Source: Hedera helix
Lineage: Eukaryota; Streptophyta; Magnoliopsida; Apiales; Araliaceae
NCBI GenBank assembly: GCA_947179155.2
Contig: OX359274.1
Coordinates: 45,255,564-45,319,563 of the forward strand
Direction: 5' to 3'
DNA length: 64,000 nucleotides
The first letter of the stretch is position 1; each line of letters begins with the position of its first letter. Positions 33,667 through 44,250 of this stretch are shown piece by piece. The position numbers and the translations under genes are program-made. Under the pieces are notes generated by a model. It ran no database searches, was not told where the DNA came from, and saw only the letters and a list, made by a program, of their open reading frames with translations.

Positions 33667-35781
33667 ATGGCTGAGAACCCTAATCCTGACCTGGCTCCCG
33701 TATCTCGGGAAGAGTTCAATGCTGTGAAAAACCAAATGACCGAGCTGACCATGTTGCTCAAGGAGCATTTCAAACTAAAATCAGGGCCACAGCTCGAGGA
33801 CCCGGCGGGGCCATCATCCCAAGGAAACGCACTGACCCCAGAAACTCCAAAAGTAGAGCTACCAAAGCAAGTCATTATCATCCCTGAAGACGAGGTGGCC
33901 AGTGGGGTTAGTAAGAAGATAAAGCAGATGGAGGAAGCCATCAAAACGATGAAGGGGATCGGGTCATATGGCAGTGTTAACTATTCCGACCTGTGCATCT
34001 TTCCGGGAACCAGATACCCCGAGAAGTTCAAGCTCCCTGAATTTGAAAAGTACAACGGGTCGGGGGATCCATACACGCATCTGAAAGTATTCATCGGAGA
34101 ACTTGGGGCATATGCTGAGGACGAGTCGTTGAGAATGCAGTTATTCCAGAAAAGCCTGGCAGGGGAGGCTAGGACCTGGTATGCGAGGCTGGATAATGCT
34201 AAGATTCACAATTGGGAGGAGCTGGCCCACGCCTTTCTGACGCAATACAGCTTTCAATCCCAAATGGCTCCAGACCGATACCAGATGACAAAGATCAGAA
34301 AACAGACCAGTGAATCCTTCAGAGACTATGCTCAACGGTGGAGGAGGATGGCAGCCCAAGTGAACCCACCCATGAGTGAGGCAGAAATGGTCATGACTTT
34401 CATTGATATCCAGGAGGCTCCCTATTATGAAAGAGTAATGGCGGGAATAGGAAAACCTTTTGCGGAGATGATCAAGCATGGGGAAATGGCTGAGATGGGT
34501 TTGAAGTCAGGAAAGATCCGAGACCTCACTGCTCTTGAAGCTGTTGCTGAACAAATACAAAGCGGAAACTATGGTAGTACTTCCTGGAGACCACATGAGA
34601 GCAAAGAGGAAGATGTGTCCCTGGTCTTGCAAGGGCTATCTGGGAAAGCAATGACCAGCCCTCCTGTCCGCATGCAAAGGAATGAGCCCCCGCGTCAGTC
34701 AAATTTCAACGATCAAAGGTATGAGGGGCGAAGGAGATTTGAAAATGCCCGAGATAGGGAATTCACCCCGTTGGGAGATCCATTAGAGCAAATTTTGGCC
34801 GTGTTAATCACCCAAAAGAAGATTACGGAGCTGGCACCACCGACTGACCCAAAGGGGAAGAAGCATGACCCAAGCAAGAAATGTGCCTATCATTCCGGGT
34901 CCCCGGGGCATGACACTCAGGAATGCTGGGCGTTGAAACATAAGATACAGAACTTGATCGATAGGGGGGACATTGTAGTTGAACGACTAGGTATCAACGC
35001 CAACCATCTGCCACAATACGAAACAGATAAGGTAAACATGATTGGGTCAGGAAATATCGGGGAGGAGCCCAATCGCAAATACATCCGAAAGGTCGAAGAA
35101 TACCCCCCAATGAGCGAAACAAATGTCCTTGAATGGGAATGTCTGGAGGAGGTAAAGGTCATTAGGCAAGAATTGAAGTTGGTCAGGCATCAAATGAAGC
35201 AATTAGCAGACCTGGTGGTACACCAACATAATCTGACGAGGCAACTCTTCACCCAATTACTGAGAGACCAAACGGAAGAAGAGGACAAACAAATTTCAAA
35301 CCAGGATCCCTCCCAGGAAAACCAGCTGACTCAAGGAGATCAAAACAGAATGAAAGGGCAGGGAAATGAAAATAATAAAGATGCCAGACGATCCCACCAG
35401 TGGAGCCTTGATAACCGCTCGGACGGAGGTGAACCCTCAAAGGGGAAAGATCGAGCAGCATTCCCAAGAGATCGAAAGTTCACCCCTTTGAGCAAATCAA
35501 ATGCAGAAATATTGCACCTTCTGATCAGCCGGGGAAAGATTACGGAGTTGCTGCCACAAACCGACCCCAAGTCTAAAAGATACGATCCTACACGAATATG
35601 CCTCTATCATTCCAACTCACCAGGGCATGATACTGAAGAGTGTTGGGCGTTGCGGCACAAGATCCAAAATCTTATCGAAAGAGGAGAGCTGAAAATGGCA
35701 AACGACCTTGAAATCACCGCAATGGGGAGCCTGACCACCGACGAACGGATTGTCGAGCCTCAACGAACCATGAAATGGTAA
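33667..35781 (+). CDS. gag: Retrotransposon Gag polyprotein with duplicated zinc-knuckle module, 704 aa
   Basis: This encodes the capsid/nucleocapsid protein of the LTR element. The frame is open from 33592, but MAENPNPDLAPVSREEF at 33667 looks like the natural start (704 residues). A coiled-coil-like N-terminus precedes a Retrotrans_gag domain at about residues 115-285, with YPEKFKLPEFEKYNGSGDP, ARTWYARLD, RDYAQRWRRMAAQV and the YYERVMAGIGKPFAEMIKHG region. Two copies of a C-x2-H-x5-H-x4-C knuckle follow: CAYHSGSPGHDTQEC (first Cys at residue 406) and CLYHSNSPGHDTEEC (first Cys at residue 645). Each is embedded in a repeated ~70-residue module that begins FTPL and ends KIQNLI(D/E)RG. The frame is intact and ends in TAA, with no downstream pol frame. 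Confidence 0.9.
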   Translation: MAENPNPDLAPVSREEFNAVKNQMTELTMLLKEHFKLKSGPQLEDPAGPSSQGNALTPETPKVELPKQVIIIPEDEVASGVSKKIKQMEEAIKTMKGIGSYGSVNYSDLCIFPGTRYPEKFKLPEFEKYNGSGDPYTHLKVFIGELGAYAEDESLRMQLFQKSLAGEARTWYARLDNAKIHNWEELAHAFLTQYSFQSQMAPDRYQMTKIRKQTSESFRDYAQRWRRMAAQVNPPMSEAEMVMTFIDIQEAPYYERVMAGIGKPFAEMIKHGEMAEMGLKSGKIRDLTALEAVAEQIQSGNYGSTSWRPHESKEEDVSLVLQGLSGKAMTSPPVRMQRNEPPRQSNFNDQRYEGRRRFENARDREFTPLGDPLEQILAVLITQKKITELAPPTDPKGKKHDPSKKCAYHSGSPGHDTQECWALKHKIQNLIDRGDIVVERLGINANHLPQYETDKVNMIGSGNIGEEPNRKYIRKVEEYPPMSETNVLEWECLEEVKVIRQELKLVRHQMKQLADLVVHQHNLTRQLFTQLLRDQTEEEDKQISNQDPSQENQLTQGDQNRMKGQGNENNKDARRSHQWSLDNRSDGGEPSKGKDRAAFPRDRKFTPLSKSNAEILHLLISRGKITELLPQTDPKSKRYDPTRICLYHSNSPGHDTEECWALRHKIQNLIERGELKMANDLEITAMGSLTTDERIVEPQRTMKW

Positions 35782-35885
35782 ATTCCCAGGGATACGATTG
35801 TGAGTCCCAAAAAAGGGGGTGGGGACGTTATCATCTACTTAATGTTATAGCCTGTTTTATTTTCTGTGCATTATGATGTTATGTT

Positions 35886-35889
<4 letters not shown>

Positions 35890-35949
<60 letters not shown>
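35890..35949. repeat. Poly(A) tract, 60 bases
   Basis: An uninterrupted run of 60 A shortly after the gag stop codon, within the retrotransposon. Homopolymers this long may be imprecise in an assembly. Confidence 0.9.
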
Positions 35950-35950
<1 letters not shown>

Positions 35951-36787
35951 CAATCTTGTGTGCTATCTGGGCCTGAACTACGAAAGACCTGATCTCCTCT
36001 TCCTATAGGAGTACGTAGGCAGCCACTTTGGCGCGGTCTAATCTTTGCAAAAATTCTATAGAATCCTTCGATGGTTTTACAGTTAACGATCAATGACTCA
36101 GACAAACCTGTTCTCCTGTCAACCCATCGGAGTGCACTTCCTACCTGATCAAAAGCAAAGGATTTTGGGTTTCCAACATTTCATCGGCCCACCTGTCAGA
36201 AACACCACGAAGCAATGACCTTGACAACAATCAGGACTGGGGCAATGTTGAAATCGATGACGACTCGACACTGGGGCATTCATCAACCATCCATGGAAAG
36301 GTAGTGCGCAATTTAACATCTATGGTACGATCTCGTCAGCGTACAATAACATCATCAGAGATGTACTGTCAATTGGTCCTTTCCAGTCAGAGCTCTTTCA
36401 GGATACGAGGACCCACAGGTAAGATACAGCTCATTTCATCTATTTATTTCTTTCCTGTCTCCCTGTACATATATCAAGATTGTACATAGTTTAACGCTAA
36501 CATTACTTTTGGAAAGAGAAATTTTTATTTGACTTGATAGGAATCGAATTAATCCTAAGGAGCATCCGTGGAGCAGACTCGTGAGTATGATTAGACGATT
36601 AAAACTGATCAACCTATTAAAACTGCACAAAGAGCTGATTTCGAAGTGTTGTTCGAAGCAGAATCAACCTCATAGGCAAGTCTGCACTTTGCGGTTGCGC
36701 CGACTTTCAGATGTGGGGTATAAAGCTATGACGATAATGATGACAGTTGATGCGGAATCGAAAAGTAAATAAAAGTGAATCAAATGC

Positions 36788-37272
36788 CTCGAATCGTGGC
36801 CTGAATTATTCGAGCAATTAAGCCTGAGGGGTGTCTTTACGCCTGGCGCCTTAAAGTCGTCTGATTTGGGAGTCGCCGGCCCAACGCCCGTTACATGAGT
36901 AATTCAGAGCCTAAGAAAACGAGCATTACGACTGCAGAGACCTGAGCAGATTCGAATCGTGGCATGGGTTATTTGAGTAATTAAGCCTGAAAGGTGTCTC
37001 TACACCTGGTGCCCTAAAGTCGTCCGATTTGGGAGTCACCGGCCCAACGCTCGCTACATGGGTAACTCAAGCCTAAGAAAACGAATCTTGCGCAGAGTCA
37101 GACGAGGAATGAATGTGGTAAACCACCTAACTTGTATCGAAGCGTGGCCTTTGTTACTCGAGCAAGTAAACCCGAAGGGGTGTCTTTACACCTAATGCCC
37201 TAAAGCCGCATGGTTTGGGAGTCATTGGTCCAAAGCTCGTTAAAGGGGTAACTCTGAACAGCCTAAGAAAAC
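36788..37272 (+). repeat. Three diverged ~135-base direct repeats
   Basis: Three units start at about 36788, 36952 and 37136. Each begins with a TCGAA(T/G)CGTGGC-like string, continues through TAAGCCTGA/TAAACCCGA, GGTGTCT, CCTAAAG, TTTGGGAGTC and ends in GCCTAAGAAAACGA. Spacer lengths differ, so the period is about 163 then 184 bases. They are not protein-coding. Confidence 0.8.
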
Positions 37273-37565
37273 GAGACAAGTTAAGTGGACACGAAAAAGA
37301 AAAAAGCAGACTCAGGAAAAGAAAAAGAAAAAATTTTCGACCAGAGAAAAGAAGGAAGCTCATCTAAAGTCACGGAAAAGAGGCCCCTAAATGAAGGATG
37401 CATCGTACAGTGCACTTGCCATATGACGTAAATCCTGCGAAGAACGATATCAAGAATGAAGACGGAACACCTTTGATAAAGGAAGGTAGTTTTTGAATTT
37501 AATCATACTCACGTATATTGACCATGAATGCTTAAAAGTTTTATTACGATTTCATAACTCGTCAA

Positions 37566-37567
<2 letters not shown>

Positions 37568-37606
<39 letters not shown>
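37568..37606. repeat. Poly(A) tract, 39 bases
   Basis: A second uninterrupted A run in the internal region of the retrotransposon. Confidence 0.9.
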
Positions 37607-37608
<2 letters not shown>

Positions 37609-39071
37609 AAATCAAGAGTGACTTAACACATTCACAATTCATTCAATGTCAAGTTAATCCACTCACGATTCACGAAAAAAGAGATCCATCTAGATGCTAA
37701 GTTTTTACGATAAGACGAAAACATCACAGACATGAGCTAAATTGCATAATCACGAGCATTCCATTTTTGTGCTCTACTGTTGAGATGTTTAGTAATATCG
37801 GAGTTAACCCCGCCGACCCGAACGGTCGAGCATTTAGCGTTTGTTACTTGTGCAGGATATGAATCGGTGTGCGTAACTCGGCATGACAAACGAAATGACT
37901 TCCCAAACGAATCCTCGACAAAAACATGAGTAAAGGCTGGGGCATCTTAAAGATCATGGAAATGAAAGGGGCACAGGTCTATATCAGACTCCTCATCAAC
38001 GAACCTTCCTCCACGACCATCAATGGATTTTGACGAACTCAGTCTGATGCACGCTGACATTACCTCGATATTCAAGCGAGCATATACAAGAGCGATATAA
38101 TCTCGGACGTCAGGACTGATCGATTAAAAGGCGAGGAAGGGCAACATGGTCATCGATCATAGCAAAAAGGCAAATGGACTGCCTCAATCAGATGAAAGTC
38201 AAGAACTATCAAAACATACGACCAACTGACAAGGGGATCACCTAGATATCAACCCAGAATCTAGGCATAATTCTCTAGCATAAGAGGAAGTCCCTGCACC
38301 CCAAATTCAAAGACGTGAAGATCTGTGAGCAGGATGAGGAGCACTGGATAAGTCGATTGGGCATTCAAAACGACAGATACAATTCCCCCAACAGAGAAAC
38401 GATCAGGGGCATGCGATTCAATGAACCAACCTTGAAGTCCAGAAACTGTGCTCCCAAATAAGGCATGGCACAACTGAGTAGTCAAAAAGAACGACACGTG
38501 AAAAATTGTATCATTTGACTAAACAGGGGTCATTTCCTTCCCAGCATATCTATTGATCCAAGCATAACATCCGTGCATCCATGTATATATATATCAAAAT
38601 AAAAATGTGCATGAAAAGAAAATCACAGGTACGAGACTGTCGGCGACACGAATACCGGTGCCATTCATCGGAGGGACATGGCAGCGGGAAACTTGCACGT
38701 TCCAATGCGCCCAGAATCTATAGAACATAAAGGAATTGCAAAACGACTGTCTGAAGCACCTTCAGCTAATCAACAAGGATGATAGGTCAAAGGCAACGGC
38801 TGTCAAGAGAGATTTACAAGGACGAACCCCAAGAATGACAAGTCAAACCAAAAGAAGTGGCTGGCAAAAGCGATTTACGAGGAAGAATCCCAGGGGGGCC
38901 CCACAAACTAATCAGGTACGCTTTTCTTTTAAATTTCCTCTAGAATTATTGCATTTTTATGATGTACAATACGATGCGAGTCCATTTAGGATAGTACACA
39001 GCGATTCCAGAGACGAGACCCGGCAATTCAAAACCGACCCGTCAGATACGATACCTGACCAATTGAAAAAA

Positions 39072-39860
39072 CGACCCGTCAGAAACAAGAACTGACCGTC
39101 CAACATGACCCGTCAGTGAAAACCCCTGACCGTCCAAAATGACCCGTCAGAAACAATACCTGACCGTCCAAAATGACCCGTCAGAAACAAGAACTGACCG
39201 TCCAACACGACCCGTCAGAAACAAGAACTGACCGTCCAACACGACCCGTCAGAAACAAGAACTGACCGTCCAAAATGACCCGTCAGAAACAATACCTGAC
39301 CGTCCAAAATGACCCGTCAGAAACAAGAACTGACCGTCCAACACGACCCGTCAGAAACAAGAACTGACCGTCCAACACGACCCGTCAGAAACAAGAACTG
39401 ACCGTCCAAAATGACCCGTCAGAAACAATACCTGACCGTCCAAAATGACCCGTCAGAAACAAGAACTGACCGTCCAACACGACCCGTCAGAAACAAGAAC
39501 TGACCGTCCAACACGACCCGTCAGAAACAAGAACTGACCGTCCAAAATGACCCGTCAGAAACAATACCTGACCGTCCAACATGACCCGTCAGAAACAAGA
39601 ACTGACCGTCCAACACGACCCGTCAGAAACAAGAACTGACCGTCCAACACGACCCGTCAGTCAAAAGAACTGATCGTCCAAACATGACCCGTCAGTCAAA
39701 AGAACTGACCGTCCAAAATGACCAGTTAGTGAAAACCCCTGACCGTCCAAACATGACCCGTCAGTAAAAACCCTGACCGTCCAACATGACCCGTCAGTGA
39801 AAATCCCTGACCGTCCAAAATGACCCGTCAGTGAAAACTCCTGACCGTCCAAAAACGACC
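39072..39860 (+). repeat. 34-bp satellite array with 136-bp higher-order repeat
   Basis: About 23 tandem monomers have the consensus CCAAAATGACCCGTCAGAAA followed by CAAGAACTGACCGT (34 bases). Three variants recur in fixed order: type A (CAATACC) at 39134, 39270, 39406 and 39542, always 136 bases apart, each followed by one CCAAAATG-type and two CCAACACG-type monomers (the fourth cycle varies). The outer monomers (before 39134 and after about 39660) are more diverged, with GTGAAAACCCC or GTCAAAAG in place of GAAACAAG. Each monomer contains CTGACCG...CGTCAG dyad symmetry. Confidence 0.93.
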
Positions 39861-39990
39861 CGTTGGAGAAAGATCCGACGATGACAATGCGATAACCGTT
39901 GGAGAAAGATCCGACGATGAAAATGCGATAACCGTTGGGAAAAGATCCGACGATGACAATGCGATAACCGTGGAAAAGATCCGACGATGA
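39861..39990 (+). repeat. 36-bp tandem repeat
   Basis: Three and a half units of CGTTGGAGAAAGATCCGACG followed by ATGACAATGCGATAAC directly follow the 34-bp array. Confidence 0.85.
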
Positions 39991-39992
39991 CC

Positions 39993-40115
39993 AAAACAAT
40001 GCGATGCGATGCGATGTGCGATGCGACGAGCGATGCGATGCGATGCGATGTGCGATGCGATGCGATATGCGATATGCGATACATCATATGAGAAGCAGTG
40101 CGATATGTGATTTCA
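39993..40115 (+). repeat. GCGAT-rich degenerate short repeats
   Basis: Many GCGAT/GTGCGAT/GCGATAT units of 5 to 7 bases. They seem to have grown out of the AATGCGAT end of the preceding 36-bp repeat. Confidence 0.8.
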
Positions 40116-40388
40116 TATGCGATGTAATGCGATTTTGATTTAGTATGATAAGCGATTTGATATTTAAATATGCAATATGCGTTAAGCAAGAGAAAAATAG
40201 TTTTGGCGAATATGCGATGCGAGTCCAGTTGAGGCAGTAACCGGTAATATTAGTGTTGCGTCATTAACGTATATATGTTGCATCAATGATATATATGTTG
40301 CATCATTAAAATATGTACTGTCATCATCATGCATTGGGTGCCTACTTCTTTATCATGTTCATTTCACTTACCATTCCATAAACATGAT

Positions 40389-40400
40389 AAAGAGGGGCAG
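40389..40400 (+). other. Polypurine tract (AAAGAGGGGCAG)
   Basis: A purine-rich string directly before the 3' LTR, one base from its TG start. It is the expected plus-strand primer of reverse transcription. Confidence 0.75.
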
Positions 40401-40401
40401 C

Positions 40402-42257
40402 TGTAGACACCCAAATTTTGCACTTTTGTACTAACCCTGGCAGGAGGGCAAAACCGTCATTTGACCCGACGAGCGAAAAGGAAGGTGGACCCCAACACGA
40501 AGCCACCCCAACAACTTACGGTCAAAGCCGCCACAGCAAACAACGAGCATCAGGCAAGGCAAAAAGCTAATCCCGAAGAACCTGTTCGGATCACCAAAGA
40601 CGACAAATGGCCACTACGCTTACGATGTTCGGGGGTCTCGCTCCCCGGTGAGCGAGCGGCTGCCCAGCTCGCCGATGAGCTGGCGGGGGGGTAGGGGGCA
40701 GCGCCCCCTGAAAGCCAAGCACAATTATCAAATTCCATATCAAGTCGCATCCCTCCGAACTAGCCTCCCAGAATAATATGGCACGTTTTTCGGGGATTTC
40801 CGGGCTGCAAAAATACAGCTTTCCAAAATAATACCGCAGAAATTGGCGAATTAAGACCGCGTGGCACGAAAATCGAAAAAACAAGCCGGACGGCCGCGAA
40901 TGCAACCGCTGCCACCGACAGACGTGACAGGCACGAGGCTCGAGAACGGCACACGACAGCCGAGGCGGCGGCCAGGCGGCCACAGCAGGCAGCCGCAGAT
41001 GCATCTGCGGCCAGCCGCAGATGCATCTGCGGCTGCCTGCTGAAGCCTATATGCGGCCATTTTCCACCCGAGAGAAAAAAGAGAAGGAAAAAAAGGAAAG
41101 AAGAATAGATTTTTAGAGAGAGAGAGAGGCGCGGGAGAAGAGAGAAAAAGATAGAAAAGAGAGAAACATTGTGAGATTTCTTCATCTTGTGTTCAATTTT
41201 TACTAGGTATTGTATCCTATTTCGATTTTCAAGTGTTAAAGCGTATCTTTCATCATTTGAAATGTAAAGAAATCCAAGTTCATAGCATTTGTGGTTCTAT
41301 ATAGTTAGATCTAGTTCTCATTTTATCTTATTGTCTAAGTTGTTATAGATCTAATATTTGTGCATTTGTTGGGTGGATCTACTGTTAGATCCGAAAATAT
41401 TTGGTGCATTGCTATTTAATATAGTTTGATTTTGTATATGTTGAAGTTAGATCCGATGTAGTCGATATATGTTTGGATCTATGGATTAGGGATGGTTAGA
41501 GAGGATTTGTGGCGGATAGAATCTCCTCCTAACCTCCCGATGATATCCTTTTAAGGTTATTTTATAGTTTTTACGTATGTAGCAATGGCGATGCACTTGT
41601 GTTGTAAATATGTAATTTTTGGGCCTTAAAGCGATATCGATACCGAAAATCGGGTTTAAGGCCCCGTAATAGTGAAACATGTGATTGTAGGCGTTTGGGG
41701 TTATTTGGATGGCTTACATGCCCGTGAATAACCGCAACGCTATTTTTAATGCTTGATTTTCCTTTTGACACGAGAAAACGATTTTGGAATGAAATGATAA
41801 AGGTTTTTATAAAATCAACCAAATTAGGATATTAGATTCACGAGGTTTAAAATTAAGAGTCTTGGGCGAACTTTAACCCGTGTTTGGCAAAAAGACTCCA
41901 TTTGGTTTTAAAAGGTCATAAGAAACGCTTTTGCAAATAAATCAATATTTTCATTAAACTTTGTGCATAGGGTTAAAGAGTTCTAGAAGTTGCCCTCGTT
42001 TTATTTATATTAACTGTTAGAAGGCAATGTATAGTCTCGATTCCTATTTGACAAAAGTTTAAAGCTATTGTTTTCTAAAATGACATCTAAATAAAAAACC
42101 TCAACGCTGTCGAAATTAAAATCAATCTTTCTTATAAAAAGCGAAGCCTCGTCATTTGGGTCAAAGAACGTCCAAAACACTTTCCAGATAAATACTTTTG
42201 CCATATAAAATAAAAGCAAACTTTTTTATGCAAAACGCACCACAAACGTCCATTTAG

Positions 42258-42303
<46 letters not shown>

Positions 42304-42677
42304 TTTAGGATTTAAAAGGATAGGAAAACATCGAGATTGCGGTAACCGTGTTTCACGGAAGTCGGGGGGTGCCTAACACCTTCCCCTCGCTTAAGCAAGC
42401 CCCCGAACTCTATGAATCTCGGGTTGCAGACCAATTAATCGGAGTCACATATGAGCCAGCAATTACGAAAATAAATTCGGATGATTTGGTACATCCATTT
42501 CAAATATACCAACTGGCGACTCTGGTCAATTGGCTCATCTTAAAATCGACCTTTCAAACCCCGTCGACACTAAGCCGGCCCTTTTCAAAAGTCACATCTC
42601 AATCTAAAGGCCAAAATTGGAAAGGGACATTTTAATAATAATAAAAAACGAGACGAACGAAAATCCCGGCGTCGACA
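40402..42677 (+). repeat. 3' LTR (2,276 bp)
   Basis: Same sequence as the 5' LTR at an offset of 9,866 bases, including the hairpin (40984-41041) and (CA)22 (42259-42302). It ends GCGTCGACA and is two bases longer through a small difference near the end. Confidence 0.93.
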
Positions 42678-42682
42678 ATTGT
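42678..42682. repeat. Target-site duplication ATTGT, right copy
   Basis: Matches 30531-30535 exactly and marks the insertion point. Confidence 0.9.
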
Positions 42683-43718
42683 CACTCATATAACCTCTAG
42701 AAAGTCAAAAAAGTAGAAGTTGTCATGAAAAAATTGAAACGAACGCTACTCATAAGGCTTTGGGTGCATGAGGTATTGGGATTCAATCTTGACAAACCCA
42801 ACGTTGTTAAAAATTCTGCTCAAATTATCAAAAAAAAAACTTGATAGTCGATACACGCGCAAGTCACTGTTTAAGATTTAGACATTTTTGTAGAATCTAA
42901 ATTATTGAATGCTATTTTAGTTTGTTTTTTCCATTTCCCCGTCCATATATCAATTAGCCGGCCCTCCTGCCTGCCTGCCCGCCCGCCCGCCCGCCTGCCT
43001 ATGTAATTTATTTGACAACTAGGATTTCTATTTCAATCTGTAAGTAAGCAATTCAAATGCAAAACATAACTGCCAAGCAGTTACTCCCAACCCTGCCAGA
43101 CCTGTGCCACCTATGTGCATTTGAATTCAAACAAAGTCAACCGGCAAATGTTGTCTGAAGAACAACTCCAATTGCCTATACCCACCGTTGGTTACAGCCA
43201 GCCAATTAATGATTTCCTATGAAGTTAGCCCATGGGATAACTTGACCAGTCTTGCATGATTCACAATTTGTCCACATTAAGCCACCAAGTTTTGCTTCAT
43301 TTGCCCACATGAAATCCCACCACATACTACACTTGTCCAAGGTGCTATATGAACATGCCTACGCATGCTTTTCTTTTGTCCGATCATGCCCAATACATAA
43401 ATGCAATCGAGCTGGACTGACAAGGTTATTTCAACTTAAAACTACTTTGGACTAGGCTGATTAAGGTTATTTCAACTTAGGACTACTTAATTATATAGTA
43501 TATTTAAGCGGGCTACAGTCGACGGAGCCGACTAATAGTTCCGCCCCTACATAAATGGGTCTTTGATCAATAAGTCACCGATCCGTTTGTCAACATTGTT
43601 GTTAGGGGTGCCAACAAAACCCCAACATTTATACGAATTAGCTATGGCAGTCTACCCATAGTCTAAGTAGACTTTAGCACACCACTGCCCCTTATAATAT
43701 CACTTGATAAAATATTTA

Positions 43719-43867
43719 GGGAAGTTATATTTTTACATGATTTTTTGATATTTTCACATATAAATTATTGTTATAGACTTATAACGACGGTCAAAATCGT
43801 CGTTATAGATTTATAACTATATTTTTTATATAAAAATATTTAAAAATTCTGTAAAAATATTAATTTT
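43719..43867. mobile_element. Mutator-type MITE, copy 2
   Basis: It begins GGGAAGTTATATTTTTACA and ends TGTAAAAATATTAATTTTT. It is clearly related to copy 1 along its whole length, including TTATAGACTTATAACGACGG and CGTCGTTATAGATTTATA. The flanks AAATATTTA (43710-43718) and TAATATTTA (43868-43876) are a 9-bp duplication with one mismatch. Confidence 0.75.
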
Positions 43868-44100
43868 TAATATTTAAAATGTCATTAACAGACATTAGAT
43901 ATGCTCGTAGAGTTATATTGATATACCGCTGAACAATGTTTAATGAAATGCCATACCGCTTAACAAGTGTCATGATCCAAGTCTTAGCACGCTGTCTAAC
44001 GCCAAGCATGCCAGACCAATGTTAACCCCCTAAAGAATTGACACACACATACTATTTAATCCACACAAATATATGTAAGTATAATATATAAATAAGGTAT

Positions 44101-44250
44101 ATGTAGGTACACAACTGTGTACTTACACGGTAGATTTTTGACGACGGTTTTAATTGCTATGACGACAGTTTTCTTGATAGTACTATCGCCATAGCCATTC
44201 AAACCGTCACTAAAGGCCTACCGTGTAGGTACACAGCTGTGTACCTACAT
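44101..44250. mobile_element. Hairpin element with nested terminal palindromes
   Basis: Terminal arms 44101-44133 and 44219-44250 are inverted copies, and inner arms (about 44138-44168 and 44185-44211, with GACGACGG/CCGTCAC) extend the fold. The right arm contains a perfect 24-bp palindrome (44225-44248, centred on CAGCTG). The left arm has the same with two mismatches. It looks like a foldback or MITE insertion. No target duplication was resolved. Confidence 0.65.

Larger units (their letters stand above)
30536..42677 (+). mobile_element. LTR retrotransposon, Tat/Ogre-like, gag only (TR-GAG type)
   Basis: This complete 12.1-kb element has two LTRs (30536-32809 and 40402-42677), a 5-bp target duplication (ATTGT), a primer site, a gag ORF and a polypurine tract. 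No protease, reverse transcriptase, RNase H or integrase frame can be seen between the gag stop (35781) and the 3' LTR, so it cannot mobilise itself. This is the organisation described for TR-GAG elements (terminal repeats plus GAG). The Gag type and primer site point to the Tat/Ogre branch of Ty3/gypsy. The internal 3' region contains three ~135-base repeats, two poly(A) runs, a 34-bp satellite and further short tandem repeats. It sits between the cytidine deaminase and methyltransferase genes. Confidence 0.93.

Noticed and set aside
35857..36105. 82-codon minus-strand frame with a poly-Phe run
   Set aside because: Produced by the 60-base poly(A) tract.
39072..39860. Regular 34-bp repeats resembling a CRISPR array
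   Set aside because: The repeats are tandem with no unique spacers, in a plant retrotransposon; it is a satellite.
39661..40189. Minus-strand frames of 112-131 codons with YRIxIVGSF and HRISHRI repeats
   Set aside because: Translations of the 36-bp, 34-bp and GCGAT tandem repeats, whose period lengths let a frame stay open.
42966..43000. CCTG/CCCG tetranucleotide run
   Set aside because: A short simple repeat with no further structure; noted in the intergenic entry only.
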